DNA from: Pseudomonas karstica
GTDB lineage: Bacteria; Pseudomonadota; Gammaproteobacteria; Pseudomonadales; Pseudomonadaceae
Length of the DNA stretch: 64,000 nt
Assembly: GCF_009707515.1 (NCBI RefSeq)
Contig: NZ_WLYI01000019.1
Coordinates: 1 to 64,000 of the forward strand
Direction: 5' to 3'
The translations under genes were made by a program, and so were the position numbers. Each line of letters starts with the position of its first letter. Position 1 is the stretch's first letter. The notes under the pieces are model-generated. The model searched no databases. It saw nothing but the letters and a program-made list of their open reading frames with translations, and had not been told where the DNA came from. Shown here one piece after another: positions 18,501 to 26,310 of this stretch.

Positions 18501-19003
18501 GCCGGGTGCTTGGGCACCGCTTGAGTGTGCGCTCATGGCCAGGCAAGGGCAGTGTGTTCAGTGTCCAGGTGCCACTGGCTCGGACGCAGCTTAGCCCGCA
18601 GGTCAAGCCGGCAGCGGAAAATGGCCTGCCATTGAGCGGCGCCCAAGTACTGTGCGTGGATAATGAAGAAAGCATCCTGATCGGCATGCGCAGCCTGCTC
18701 AGCCGTTGGGGCTGCGAAGTCTTCACCGCCCGTGACCAGGCGCAATGCGCGGCATTGTTGGCCGAAGGCCTACGCCCGCAACTGGCATTGGTGGATTACC
18801 ACCTGGACCATGGCGAGACCGGCACCGAATTGATGGGCTGGTTGCGAGCACAACTGGCGGAACCGATCCCGGGCGTGGTGATCAGTGCCGATGGCCGGCC
18901 AGAGATGGTGGCCGAGGTGCATGCCGCCGGATTGGATTACCTGGCCAAGCCAGTGAAACCAGCGGCGTTGCGAGCATTATTGAGCAGGCATTTACCGCTG
19001 TAG
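15533..19003 (+). CDS. Hybrid sensor histidine kinase with SSS transporter-like sensor domain
   Basis: A 1156-residue CbrA-type sensor. An N-terminal sodium:solute symporter-like domain with about 13 membrane helices (1 to ~500) is followed by a PAS domain (about 640-760), a coiled coil, a HisKA domain with phospho-accepting His806 (AVSHDLMQPLNAAR), an HATPase domain (LRRILQNFLTNAFRYA, DRGPGIP, GLGLGLAIADGL) and a C-terminal receiver domain with Asp1088 (LALVDYHLD). The added receiver separates it from CbrA; the overall size matches PA3271 as I recall. The signal is unknown, perhaps a transported nutrient. Start chosen at 15533 because of a CCGGAG Shine-Dalgarno; ATG at 15518 is the alternative. 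The stop codon is the first triplet of a dispersed repeat. Confidence 0.92.
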   Translation: MTLSSGLIATVALAYMAIMFAIAFYGDRRQAPLPPRVRAWVYSLSLAVYCTSWTFFGAVGQAAEQLWAFLPIYLGPVLLLVLAPWVLQKMVLISKQENITSIADFIAARYGKSQSLAVVVALICLVGVLPYIALQLKGIVLGVNLLIGAGPDTTGTRAQDTALIVSLVLALFTIVFGTRNLDATEHHRGMVLAIAFESLVKLFAFLAVGAFVTYGLYDGFDDLFSQAMLAPRLEEYWKETVNWPSMVVQTGVAMMAIICLPRQFHVTVVENIEPQDLRLAKWVFPAYLILAALFVVPIALGGKMLLPGSVLPDSYVISLPLAEAHPALAVLAFIGGASAATGMVIVASIALSTMVSNDMLLPWLLRRSSAERPFEVFRHWMLSVRRVSIVIILLLAYVSYRLLGSSASLATIGQIAFAAVTQLAPAMLGALYWKQANRRGVFAGLAAGTFLWFYTLVLPVAAKSLGWSFSLFPGLSWLYSHPLGPSVTSLTLGTVLSLAGNFTLFVWVSMLSRTRVSEHWQAGRFIGQEINQRASTRSMLSVQINDLLSLAARFVGEERAQQSFIRFAYRQGKGFNPNQNADNDWIAHTERLLAGVLGASSTRAVVKAAIEGREMQLEDVVRIADEASEVLQFNRALLQGAIENITQGISVVDQSLKLVAWNRRYLELFNYPDGLISVGRPIADIIRYNAERGLCGPGEAEVHVARRLHWMRQGRAHTSERLFPNGRVIELIGNPMPGGGFVMSFTDITAFREAEQALTEANEGLEQRVVERTHELSQLNVALTDAKGVAESANQSKTRFLAAVSHDLMQPLNAARLFSAALSHQNDGLSGEARQLVQHLDSSLRSAEDLISDLLDISRLENGKINPQRQPFALNELFDTLGAEFKALAQEQGLRFRLRGSRLPIDSDIKLLRRILQNFLTNAFRYAHGPVLLGVRRRRGELSLEVWDRGPGIPHDKQKVIFEEFKRLDSHQTRAEKGLGLGLAIADGLCRVLGHRLSVRSWPGKGSVFSVQVPLARTQLSPQVKPAAENGLPLSGAQVLCVDNEESILIGMRSLLSRWGCEVFTARDQAQCAALLAEGLRPQLALVDYHLDHGETGTELMGWLRAQLAEPIPGVVISADGRPEMVAEVHAAGLDYLAKPVKPAALRALLSRHLPL

Positions 19004-19024
19004 CCGCTGTCGAGGCACGAGGCT
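19001..19024. repeat. Short copy of the TAGCCGCTGTCGAGGCACGA repeat
   Basis: These 24 bp are identical to 5511-5534, the left end of the element after phhC. The first three bases are the kinase stop codon, and the last two lie in the rmuC stop codon on the other strand. Confidence 0.8.
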
Positions 19025-20501
19025 ATTCCGGCAGTTTCGCCATGCCGTCTTCATCGGTCATCGCCCGCTCCAGCAGGTCGGCGGGCAGGCTTTTACTGGC
19101 GCGGGCACCCAGCAGCTTCAACTGCTCGGTCCTGCTAATCAGGTTGCCACGTCCATCCGTCAGCTTGTTGCGCGCTGAACTGTAAGCCTTGTCCAACTGC
19201 TGCAAGCGATTGCCCACCTCATCCAGATCCTGGATAAACAGTACGAATTTGTCATACAGCCAACCAGCGCGCTCGGCAATTTCCCGGGCGTTCTGGCTCT
19301 GCCGTTCCTGCTTCCACAAGCTGTCAATCACCCGCAAGGTCGCCAATAAGGTCGTCGGGCTGACGATAACAATATTGCGGTCAAACGCTTCCTGGAACAG
19401 GTTCGGCTCGGCCTGCAGCGCCGCCGAAAATGCCGCTTCGATGGGCACGAACAGCAGCACAAAATCCAGGCTGTGCAGGCCTTCCAAGCGCTTGTAATCC
19501 TTACCGGCCAGACCTTTGACGTGGGTGCGTAGGGACAGTACGTGCTGCTTGAGCGCCGCCTGGCCGATAATCTCATCATCCGCGACCACGTACTGCTGAT
19601 ACGCCGTCAGGCTGACCTTGGAGTCCACAACCACCTGCTTGTCGCCCGGCAACATGATCAGTACGTCCGGCTGGAAGCGCTCGCCATCCGGCCCCTTGAG
19701 GCTGACCTGCGTCTGGTACTCGCGGCCCTTCTCCAGGCCCGCATGCTCGAGTACCCGTTCAAGAATCAATTCACCCCAGTTGCCCTGGGTCTTCTGCCCT
19801 TTGAGGGCACGGGTCAGGTTGGTGGCCTCATCAGAGAGGCGCAAGTTCAGTTGTTGCAGGCGCTCCAGTTCCTTGGCCAGGGAAAACCGCTCCCGCGCCT
19901 CGTTCTGGTAACTTTCTTCCACCCGTTTTTCAAAAGACTGAATACGCTCCTTGAGTGGATCGAGCAGTTGCCCCAGGCGTTCCTGGCTGGTTTCGGCAAA
20001 CCGTTGTTCGCGCTCATCGAAGATTTTACCGGCCAATTCGGCGAACTGCGCCCGCAGTTCGTCCCGGGAGCCCTGCAGGTCGTTGAGGCGTTGTTGGTGG
20101 CTTTCCTGTTGCTCACGCAGTTCAGCGCGCAGGGCGGCGGACAAAGCGTCCAGCCGCCGCAATTCGACTTCCTTGGCCGAGCGATCCAGATTCCAGGCGT
20201 GAGCCGCGTCGCGGGCGTTGTCACGGTCTATTTGCAGCAGCTCGACCTCCCGGCGTGCGGCGGCCAGATCCGCTTGCTTGGTGGCATTGGCCTGGCTCAA
20301 GTCACTGATCTCATCGCGACTGGCGTCCAGTTGCACCACCAGCCCTTCTTGCGCCAGTTGGGCCATGGCCAGGCGCTCTTCGAGCAATGCCCAACCGGCC
20401 ATTCGCGCATTCAGCCGTCGTTGTACCTGCCAACACAGCGCCAATAGCGGCAATGCAGCAGCTGCGAGACCCAGCGCCAGACTGGTCCAGTCAAAAGCCA
20501 T
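19023..20501 (-). CDS. rmuC: DNA recombination protein RmuC
   Basis: A 492-residue protein with an N-terminal membrane helix (WTSLALGLAAAALPLLALCW), a long coiled coil (about 40-200) and the C-terminal RmuC nuclease-like domain marked by GNWGELILERVLEHAGLEKG, PDVLIMLPGDKQVVVDSKVSL and VPIEAAFSAALQ. RmuC limits DNA inversion at short repeats in E. coli. Three ATGs cluster at the start; 20501 is chosen because AGGA lies 6 nt upstream, with 20507 and 20516 possible. Convergent with the histidine kinase gene. Confidence 0.92.
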   Translation of the reverse strand: MAFDWTSLALGLAAAALPLLALCWQVQRRLNARMAGWALLEERLAMAQLAQEGLVVQLDASRDEISDLSQANATKQADLAAARREVELLQIDRDNARDAAHAWNLDRSAKEVELRRLDALSAALRAELREQQESHQQRLNDLQGSRDELRAQFAELAGKIFDEREQRFAETSQERLGQLLDPLKERIQSFEKRVEESYQNEARERFSLAKELERLQQLNLRLSDEATNLTRALKGQKTQGNWGELILERVLEHAGLEKGREYQTQVSLKGPDGERFQPDVLIMLPGDKQVVVDSKVSLTAYQQYVVADDEIIGQAALKQHVLSLRTHVKGLAGKDYKRLEGLHSLDFVLLFVPIEAAFSAALQAEPNLFQEAFDRNIVIVSPTTLLATLRVIDSLWKQERQSQNAREIAERAGWLYDKFVLFIQDLDEVGNRLQQLDKAYSSARNKLTDGRGNLISRTEQLKLLGARASKSLPADLLERAMTDEDGMAKLPE

Positions 20502-20562
20502 AGCCATTCCTGCCATTACCTGAAAAAAGGAAGGTTAACCAAGCTGACGCACGGAGGACAGC

Positions 20563-20886
20563 TCAGTCTTCGATCTGGCCCAATTCCCGCTGGGCCCGCA
20601 GGTCCCCGGCACGCGCAGCCTGGCGCAACAAGTCATGGCCGATACGACGGTCCCGGGCATTGCCGCACTCGCGGCACATCAGTTGGCCCAATCGACTTTG
20701 CGCCGTGACCACACCTTCGCGAGCCGGCTGCTTGAGCAAGCGCCCGGCGAAATGCTTGACGTTAGGGTTATCACCCAGGCGTGGGCTATCGAGCAACCAC
20801 AAGGCCACTTTCAAAGAAAAACGCTTGGGAGCGGTAACAACCTGAGGGCTGTCGGTAACAGAAGGTGATACTGAGCGAAACTTCAT
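20563..20886 (-). CDS. Sel1-like repeat protein
   Basis: A 107-residue protein of short helical repeats (VTAQSRLGQLMCRECG, GHDLLRQAARAGDLRAQRELGQ) of the Sel1/TPR type, usually protein-protein interaction modules. The C-x2-C pair in MCRECG is notable. The open frame extends upstream to 21045, but that extension is not protein-like, so I place the start at the ATG at 20886. Same strand as rmuC and 62 nt upstream of it. Function unknown. Confidence 0.7.
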   Translation of the reverse strand: MKFRSVSPSVTDSPQVVTAPKRFSLKVALWLLDSPRLGDNPNVKHFAGRLLKQPAREGVVTAQSRLGQLMCRECGNARDRRIGHDLLRQAARAGDLRAQRELGQIED

Positions 20887-21860
20887 AAAGCACTGTGGGA
20901 CAGAACGAAAGGCGCGCCACTCTACTCCTTTTTTCGTACGGGTAAAGCTGAAAAAAGCTTGCACGCCCGTCCTAGAGCAAGCGCTTGGGACAATCCACAG
21001 AAGCTGTGGATAACTCAGTGGACAACCGTTCTTTAACTCGCGCAAAGGCCCATGAAATGGGGGCCACAGTCAAACTGACGATTTTTTCACCAATAAAAAA
21101 AAGCTAGATTTTTCATTGACTTAAATTTTCATTGCAGGCAACCGAAGGCCTGACGGGTGGGGTGACAGTACGGTTACACCCCGCGCAACTAATGTGCACA
21201 ACTACCTATCGGCTGGTTATATCGCCGCGCCTTTTGGGGCCTGGGTTACTTCATAACGTTAGCAACACGGCAAAACGGATGTTTTTCAAACCCCACTCGC
21301 CACGCTGATCGGCCTCTGGGCTGGGCTGTTTTCTCGTGACGACTACCACCGTGCGTTCCTATTGCAGTTTTTTTCGGCAGTTGATCAAAATATTTAGCTG
21401 GGCGCACTTCCCTTCTCGGTTTCAATCCGTTACTATCCGCGGCGTTAGTACCAAGCTGAAAGTCAATTCTGGTCGAACAAATCCCCACGGCACACTTTCC
21501 CTAAAGAGAAAATTTTGCCGATAGCGCGGGATCGACCACCTCGATGGTTTCCAGGTATCACTTGCGACGACACTGCCTTTGAACAATGCAAAGGGTGTCG
21601 CGAAGTCTCAATACTCTGACCGAACCAACCTGCAAATTGATCAGGATCTTCACCCTGGGCCCAGAACCTTTGCCCTCGTTGTGTTGCCTGCCCTCCTAAG
21701 TACCTACCTGCCAGCCCAAGCGCGCCAAACTTATTTAGCGCTTCAAACTGGCTGCTTTGTTCCAGTCGGGTTCTTCGCTTGATCAATGGTGATCAGCGTC
21801 ACTGGAACGTTTTAATACGGCACGGTTTTTATCCGTGTCTTTTGTAGGAACACCAACAAT
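20887..21860. other. 974-bp interval without a convincing gene
   Basis: No ORF here resembles a protein I know. It contains the palindrome ATCCACAG-AAG-CTGTGGAT (20993-21011) embedding a perfect DnaA box TGTGGATAA (21005-21013), an AT-rich stretch around 21085-21135, a TGATCA-ATGG-TGATCA site (21780-21795), and a small hairpin CACGG-N7-CCGTG with a T-rich tail (21821-21843). A noncoding RNA or a long 5' leader for the gene at 21861 is possible but unproven. Confidence 0.5.
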
Positions 21861-22085
21861 ATGTCCACTCAAATCCATACTCAGGATGCCATTCGCACCC
21901 TTACCAACGCTTTTGCTCCAATGAACTGCCTGATCATGGCCGCTCGCAAAGGCTGCTTCAGCTTCACCCTGGTCAACGAACACGGCATCGCTCGTCACAG
22001 CGAACGCTTGTACCCCGATCAATACTCCAGCGCAGAACCGCTGCAGGCCGTGATCGAGCGTACCCGTCAGGCCCTGATTGCCTGA
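21861..22085 (+). CDS. Conserved hypothetical protein, 74 residues
   Basis: A small soluble protein of a kind I recall as conserved across Pseudomonas, without a known function. It has an amphipathic N-terminal helix (DAIRTLTNAFAPMN), a central beta hairpin (GCFSFTLVNEHGIARHSERLYP) and a C-terminal helix (PLQAVIERTRQALIA). The AGGA upstream is about 11 nt from the ATG, a long spacing. A clear intrinsic terminator follows at 22108-22138, so it is the last gene of its unit. Confidence 0.8.
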   Translation: MSTQIHTQDAIRTLTNAFAPMNCLIMAARKGCFSFTLVNEHGIARHSERLYPDQYSSAEPLQAVIERTRQALIA

Positions 22086-22107
22086 TCGACCCGGAACGCT
22101 GAAACAC

Positions 22108-22138
22108 AAAAACCCTGGTTAAAACCCAGGGTTTTTTA
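22108..22138 (+). terminator. Intrinsic terminator
   Basis: Stem ACCCTGG / CCAGGGT flanked by A and T runs (AAAAACCCTGG...CCAGGGTTTTTT), ending in six T. Closes the 74-residue gene. Confidence 0.9.
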
Positions 22139-22359
22139 TTGCCTGAAATTCAGGCTATCGCCCCCTTGCTTAAGTCCAAATAGACATAGTCAATATAACC
22201 AAAAGATGAAAATATTTTAAAAACAGTCCTTTACATCATGAATATGACACTACACTTCAACTCAAGCGGCATACACCGCTTCCGGCGAGCCTGAGATCCG
22301 ATCCACAGCTGCCAAGCCTTTTCGGGACTCGCCGACCCCTTTCATGGATCGAGGCACTT

Positions 22360-22842
22360 ATGGGTATCGCCGCCAGCGAATTGTGTCGTTATGTGATTCG
22401 GCCCACCTTAATCTACCTGGGCCAGTACAGCCGCACCGCAGAATCCCTGCTGCTGGGCATTGCTGCCAGCCAGTCGGCCCTCGGATCGGCTTTGCATGAT
22501 CGTCGCGGCCACGGTCTTTACCGCATTACCGAACCACGACATCGCGCACTGTGGGACGACTACCTGGCCCTGGACCCAGAACGTGCCAGCCTGGTACGCG
22601 GCTTGGCCAGCCAACATGCCTTCCTCAGTGGCCCGCAACTGGAACTGACGGTCAACCTGCGTTATGCCACGGCCATTGCCTGGCTGTTGGTGGAGCAACA
22701 TCGCCCTGCATTGCCATCGCCAGACGATGTGCTGGCCATGGCGCGAATCTGGCGAGAAATATTTCACCCTCAGGGACGCCTGTGCGATTACACCCGCGCC
22801 TGGCAAACCTGGGTTTCACCGGAGAACCAACTGGCCTGTTGA
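22360..22842 (+). CDS. Conserved hypothetical protein, 160 residues
   Basis: Unrecognised by function. A mostly helical, soluble-looking protein with a first hydrophobic stretch (YVIRPTLIYLGQYS) and a later one (YATAIAWLLVEQ). The ATG follows a GAGG Shine-Dalgarno, and codon use is like the neighbours, so the gene is probably real. It precedes the FadL-like porin by 146 bp on the same strand. AT-rich promoter-like sequence lies at 22190-22260. I recall a similar gene beside the FadL and GPx genes in P. aeruginosa. Confidence 0.75.
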   Translation: MGIAASELCRYVIRPTLIYLGQYSRTAESLLLGIAASQSALGSALHDRRGHGLYRITEPRHRALWDDYLALDPERASLVRGLASQHAFLSGPQLELTVNLRYATAIAWLLVEQHRPALPSPDDVLAMARIWREIFHPQGRLCDYTRAWQTWVSPENQLAC

Positions 22843-22988
22843 CCGGGCAATTTGCAAGATTCGGCGAAAACCAGCGAATCTGGTCGGATTGTCCTACAAA
22901 ACCGCTCTATCTCCTGTGTTATAGCCTATAGCGCTAACTTAATTTTATTGTTACTTTCCGCAGCGGTGATCACCACGGAGTTCTAATA

Positions 22989-24278
22989 ATGAAAAAAGTA
23001 ATGCTCAAGACCACACTTAGCCTCGCCGTTGCACTGGCTTCCTCCCAACTGTTCGCGAGCGGCTTTGCCCTTAACGAGCAGAGCGTCAGCGGGATGGGTA
23101 CCGGTTTTGCGGGTCGCTCCTCATCTGCCGATGATGCAAGTACTGTTTACGGTAACCCGGCCGGTATGGCTCGCCTGGAAGGCCAACAAATCACTGGTGG
23201 CGTCGCAGCCATTGATGCCTCCAGCGATATCAGCGACACCAGTGGTCGCTCCTCCGGCAGCAACAAAGGGGACATGGTCCCGTTCACCGGGGTTCCATTC
23301 GGCTTTTACACCAATAAGCTCAACGATCAATGGGCTGTCGGTTTCGGTGTTTATGCACCGTTTGGCCTGGTGACCGACTACGAAAACAACTTCCAGGGCA
23401 GAGCCTTCGGCAGCAAGAGCGAAGTCAAGGTCATCACCTTCCAGCCGACCATCAGCTATGCCTTCAATGACAAGGTCTCCATCGGTTTCGGCCCGACGAT
23501 CAACCGCATAGCAGGTACCCTGGAATCGGAGCCAAGCCTTCAGGCCCTGGTCCCAGGCAGCGGTGACAACAAGATCAAGGTCAAGGGCGATGACACCGCC
23601 GTCGGTTTCAATGCCGGTATCCTGGTGCAAGCCACCGACACCACCCGCGTGGGCCTGACCTATCACTCGAAAGTGAAGTACAAGCTCAAAGGCCACACCG
23701 AAGTGAGCCCGGGTGCCGGCGTGCCAAGCACCGTCCTGGCCAACCGCCGCTACGACGCCTCGTTGAAGGTCGACACCCCAGAATCCTGGGACCTGTCGGT
23801 CACCCAAGACCTCAGCGACGTCTGGAAGCTCTACGCGGGTGCCACCTGGACTCGCTGGAGCCGCCTGAAAGACATCACCGTCGAGAACGAAGGCGTCACA
23901 GCTGGCGGTGGCATCGCCGCCCCGGGCATGGTCGGCACCATCAAGGAAGACCAGAATTGGCATGACACCTGGGCTTACGCCGTGGGTACTTCCTACAAAG
24001 TCCATCCGCAATGGACACTGCGTACCGGCCTGACTTTCGACCAGTCGCCAACCAACAACACTGACCGTTCGCCACGTATCCCTACGGGTGACCGGGTGAT
24101 CTTCAGCTTAGGTGCTGGCTACGAAGTCATGCCGAACATGACCATCGACGTGGCCTACTCCTACTTGAAGGAAGAAAGTGTCAAGGTTTCTCGCACCAAC
24201 GCACTGGGCCAGTCCTACAACGCCAAGTACGAAAACAGCGCCAACGGCTTCGGCCTGGGCCTGACCTACCGCTTCTGA
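22989..24278 (+). CDS. OmpP1/FadL-family outer membrane transporter
   Basis: A 429-residue outer-membrane beta-barrel for hydrophobic compounds, probably long-chain fatty acids. It has a signal peptide of about 24 residues ending at LFAS-GFALNEQS, the family's N-terminal plug segment (VSGMGTGFAGRSS, VYGNPAGMARLEG with the NPA motif), and a barrel ending in LTYRF with terminal Phe. The ATG follows CACGGAG. Terminated by the hairpin at 24293-24331. Several FadL paralogues exist in Pseudomonas and substrates differ, so I give no gene symbol. Confidence 0.92.
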   Translation: MKKVMLKTTLSLAVALASSQLFASGFALNEQSVSGMGTGFAGRSSSADDASTVYGNPAGMARLEGQQITGGVAAIDASSDISDTSGRSSGSNKGDMVPFTGVPFGFYTNKLNDQWAVGFGVYAPFGLVTDYENNFQGRAFGSKSEVKVITFQPTISYAFNDKVSIGFGPTINRIAGTLESEPSLQALVPGSGDNKIKVKGDDTAVGFNAGILVQATDTTRVGLTYHSKVKYKLKGHTEVSPGAGVPSTVLANRRYDASLKVDTPESWDLSVTQDLSDVWKLYAGATWTRWSRLKDITVENEGVTAGGGIAAPGMVGTIKEDQNWHDTWAYAVGTSYKVHPQWTLRTGLTFDQSPTNNTDRSPRIPTGDRVIFSLGAGYEVMPNMTIDVAYSYLKEESVKVSRTNALGQSYNAKYENSANGFGLGLTYRF

Positions 24279-24292
24279 TTCTCGGCGGTATG

Positions 24293-24331
24293 AAAAAGCC
24301 CCGCGCTCTTGCAAAAGAGGCGGGGCTTTTT
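24293..24331. terminator. Bidirectional intrinsic terminator
   Basis: AAAAGCCCCGC and GCGGGGCTTTT form an 11-bp stem with A and T tracts on both sides, between the convergent FadL-like gene and the GPx-like gene. Confidence 0.9.
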
Positions 24332-24343
24332 AGTCGCCGGCGA

Positions 24344-24895
24344 TCAGGGCTTCGAACCTAGCGCCTGCTCCACCGCCTTGATCAGCTCCGGACTGTCCGG
24401 CTTGGTCAAACTCGAGAAACTGGCAATCACCTTGCCCTGGCGGTCCACCACGTACTTGTAGAAATTCCACTTCGGCGCGCTGCTTTGCTGCGCCAGAACC
24501 TTGAACAGGTTCACGGCATCCGGCCCCTTGATCTTTTGCGGCTCGGTCATGGTAAAGGTCACGCCATAATTGACGTAGCAGACCTTGGCCGTCTCCTCGC
24601 CGGTCTTGGCTTCTTGCTTGAAATCATCGGACGGTACACCAATCACCTCCAGGCCATCACCCTTGTAGCGCTGGTACAACGCCTCAAGGCCTTTGAACTG
24701 GGGCGCGAAGCCACAGAAGCTGGCGGTATTGACGATCACCAGTGGCTTGCCGGCAAAGCGCTGGCACAGGTCGATGGATTCCTTGGCGCGCAGCTTGGGC
24801 AATTGGCCTTCAAGCAATGATGGGCAATCGGTGGCCATGGCAACACCGCCAAAAGCCACCATCAACGTTGGAACTGCAAGCCAGCGCATCAACAT
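24344..24895 (-). CDS. Glutathione-peroxidase-like thiol peroxidase, exported
   Basis: A 183-residue GPx-family protein with an N-terminal signal peptide (hydrophobic 4-20, cleavage near AMA-TDC), so probably periplasmic. The peroxidatic Cys61 lies in [16 protein letters not shown], and Trp143-Asn144 (KWNFYKY) complete two more tetrad positions. The catalytic Gln, normally in a FPCNQFGGQ-type motif, is absent: the segment reads GVPSDDF with Asp at that position. Peroxidase activity is therefore less certain. The additional Cys24, Cys44 and Cys106 could act as resolving residues. Reduction of lipid or organic peroxides beside a fatty-acid porin would make sense. Confidence 0.85.
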   Translation of the reverse strand: MLMRWLAVPTLMVAFGGVAMATDCPSLLEGQLPKLRAKESIDLCQRFAGKPLVIVNTASFCGFAPQFKGLEALYQRYKGDGLEVIGVPSDDFKQEAKTGEETAKVCYVNYGVTFTMTEPQKIKGPDAVNLFKVLAQQSSAPKWNFYKYVVDRQGKVIASFSSLTKPDSPELIKAVEQALGSKP

Positions 24896-24929
24896 GTCGA
24901 GTGTCCTTGAATAGGGTCAGGCACAGAAC

Positions 24930-25052
24930 TTAGCAGATCGCCATGCCCAACTGCATCAACGCCAGGCCACCTTGCTGCCAGCCCCACCATGCAAGGAGCA
25001 GCAAAAGCGTGATTACCCCCGCTGCACCCAGCCAGTACCAGGTTGAACTCAT
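24930..25052 (-). CDS. 40-residue single-pass membrane protein coupled to the MFS gene
   Basis: A short gene whose ATG overlaps the stop of the MFS transporter by 4 nt (ATGA). The product has a Trp-rich hydrophobic helix (WYWLGAAGVITLLLLLAWWG) and a short tail ending in MAIC. The overlap argues for translational coupling. It may be an accessory subunit of the transporter or a small regulator. No homologue with known function comes to mind. Confidence 0.6.
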   Translation of the reverse strand: MSSTWYWLGAAGVITLLLLLAWWGWQQGGLALMQLGMAIC

Positions 25053-26257
25053 GCCGCCTCCATCTGTGCCTGCAACCGCGCCACCGGGCGTTCACGCACC
25101 GGCCAGTTCAAGGCAGCGGCGAGCAAGCTCAGGAGAACCGCCACCTGCCAGATCAAATCGTAGCTGCCGGTTCGATCGTAGACCACACCGCCCAGCCAGC
25201 CACCAAGGAACGAACCCAATTGGTGGAACAGAAACACAATCCCACCCAACATGGAAAGATTTCTGACACCAAATAAGGTCGCCACCGTGCCGTTGGTCAG
25301 CGGCACCGTCGACAGCCACAAGAAGCCCATGCCCATGCCAAACAGGTAGGCACTGGTTTGCGTCACCGGCGCCCACAGGAACAGCACGATCACCACCGCG
25401 CGTAACACGTACAACCCGGCCAGCAAGCGTGGCTTGGACATCCGACCACCAAGCCAGCCGGCGGTGTAGGTGCCGAAGATATTGAACAGCCCGATCAACG
25501 CCAGCACCGTGGTGCCCACCGAGGCTGGCAAATGCTGGTCCACCAGGTACGACGGCAGGTGCACACCGATAAACACCACTTGGAAACCACAGACGAAAAA
25601 ACCCAAAGCCAGCAGCCAGAAGCCCGAATGGGAACAGGCTTCACGCAAGGCTTCGGACAAGGTCTGCTGACCGGCCGTCGACGGCAGCGGGCGATCCTTG
25701 AGCATGCTCACCAGCGGCACGATCAAAGCCACCAACAGGCCCAGCACCAGCAACGCTGCCGACCAACCGAGCCAGCCGATCAACCCCAAGGTGCCCGGCA
25801 GCATGGCGAACTGGCCAAACGATCCGGCAGCACTGGCAATACCCATGGCCATACTGCGTTTTTCCGCCGGCACCGCGCGCCCCACAACCCCGAGAATCAC
25901 CGAGAATGACGTCCCCGACAGGCCAATCCCGATCAACAGTCCGGCACTCAAAGACAGCGACCAAGCCGAGTCGGACAAGCCCATGAACGCCAGGCCCAGG
26001 GCATACAGCACACCACCGATCATCACCACCTTCGCCGCACCAAAGCGATCGGCCAAGGCACCGGTGAAAGGCTGGGCCAGGCCCCAGATAAGGTTTTGCA
26101 AGGCGATGGCAAAAGCAAAGGTTTCCCGCCCCCAACCGAACTCGGCACTCATGGGTGCCAGGAACAGGCCGAAGCCGTGCCTGACGCCAAGGGACAACGC
26201 CAGAATCAGCGCACTTGCGAGAAGGATCCAGCCGCTGGTCCGCCACATCGAGGTCAT
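25049..26257 (-). CDS. MFS transporter
   Basis: A 402-residue major facilitator with 12 hydrophobic helices. The loop between helices 2 and 3 carries GALADRFGAAKVV, and the second half has the equivalent GWLGGRMSKPRLL. The overall look (LGVRHGFGLFLAPMSAEFGWGRETFA) is that of the oxalate/formate or monocarboxylate-like group. The ATG at 26257 follows GGAG. It lies just downstream of a MarR gene, and both carry the same palindrome upstream, so it is probably repressed by that regulator. Confidence 0.9.
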   Translation of the reverse strand: MTSMWRTSGWILLASALILALSLGVRHGFGLFLAPMSAEFGWGRETFAFAIALQNLIWGLAQPFTGALADRFGAAKVVMIGGVLYALGLAFMGLSDSAWSLSLSAGLLIGIGLSGTSFSVILGVVGRAVPAEKRSMAMGIASAAGSFGQFAMLPGTLGLIGWLGWSAALLVLGLLVALIVPLVSMLKDRPLPSTAGQQTLSEALREACSHSGFWLLALGFFVCGFQVVFIGVHLPSYLVDQHLPASVGTTVLALIGLFNIFGTYTAGWLGGRMSKPRLLAGLYVLRAVVIVLFLWAPVTQTSAYLFGMGMGFLWLSTVPLTNGTVATLFGVRNLSMLGGIVFLFHQLGSFLGGWLGGVVYDRTGSYDLIWQVAVLLSLLAAALNWPVRERPVARLQAQMEAA

Positions 26258-26273
26258 CTTTATTCTCCGCTAA

Positions 26274-26287
26274 CGGGTATATACCCG
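26274..26287. promoter_or_regulatory. Operator-like palindrome upstream of the MFS gene
   Basis: CGGGTATATACCCG, a perfect 14-bp palindrome 16 bp before the MFS start codon. A near-identical site lies before the MarR gene at 26720-26733. Confidence 0.65.
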
Positions 26288-26310
26288 CTTGTGCTCGAGC
26301 GAACCCGCCT

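Noticed and set aside
21005..21013. Replication origin suggested by a perfect DnaA box
   Set aside because: Only one box, and no dnaA, dnaN, gidA or rpmH nearby.
21463..21786. 107-codon minus-strand ORF in the 974-bp interval
   Set aside because: No Shine-Dalgarno, domain or protein-like pattern that I can see.
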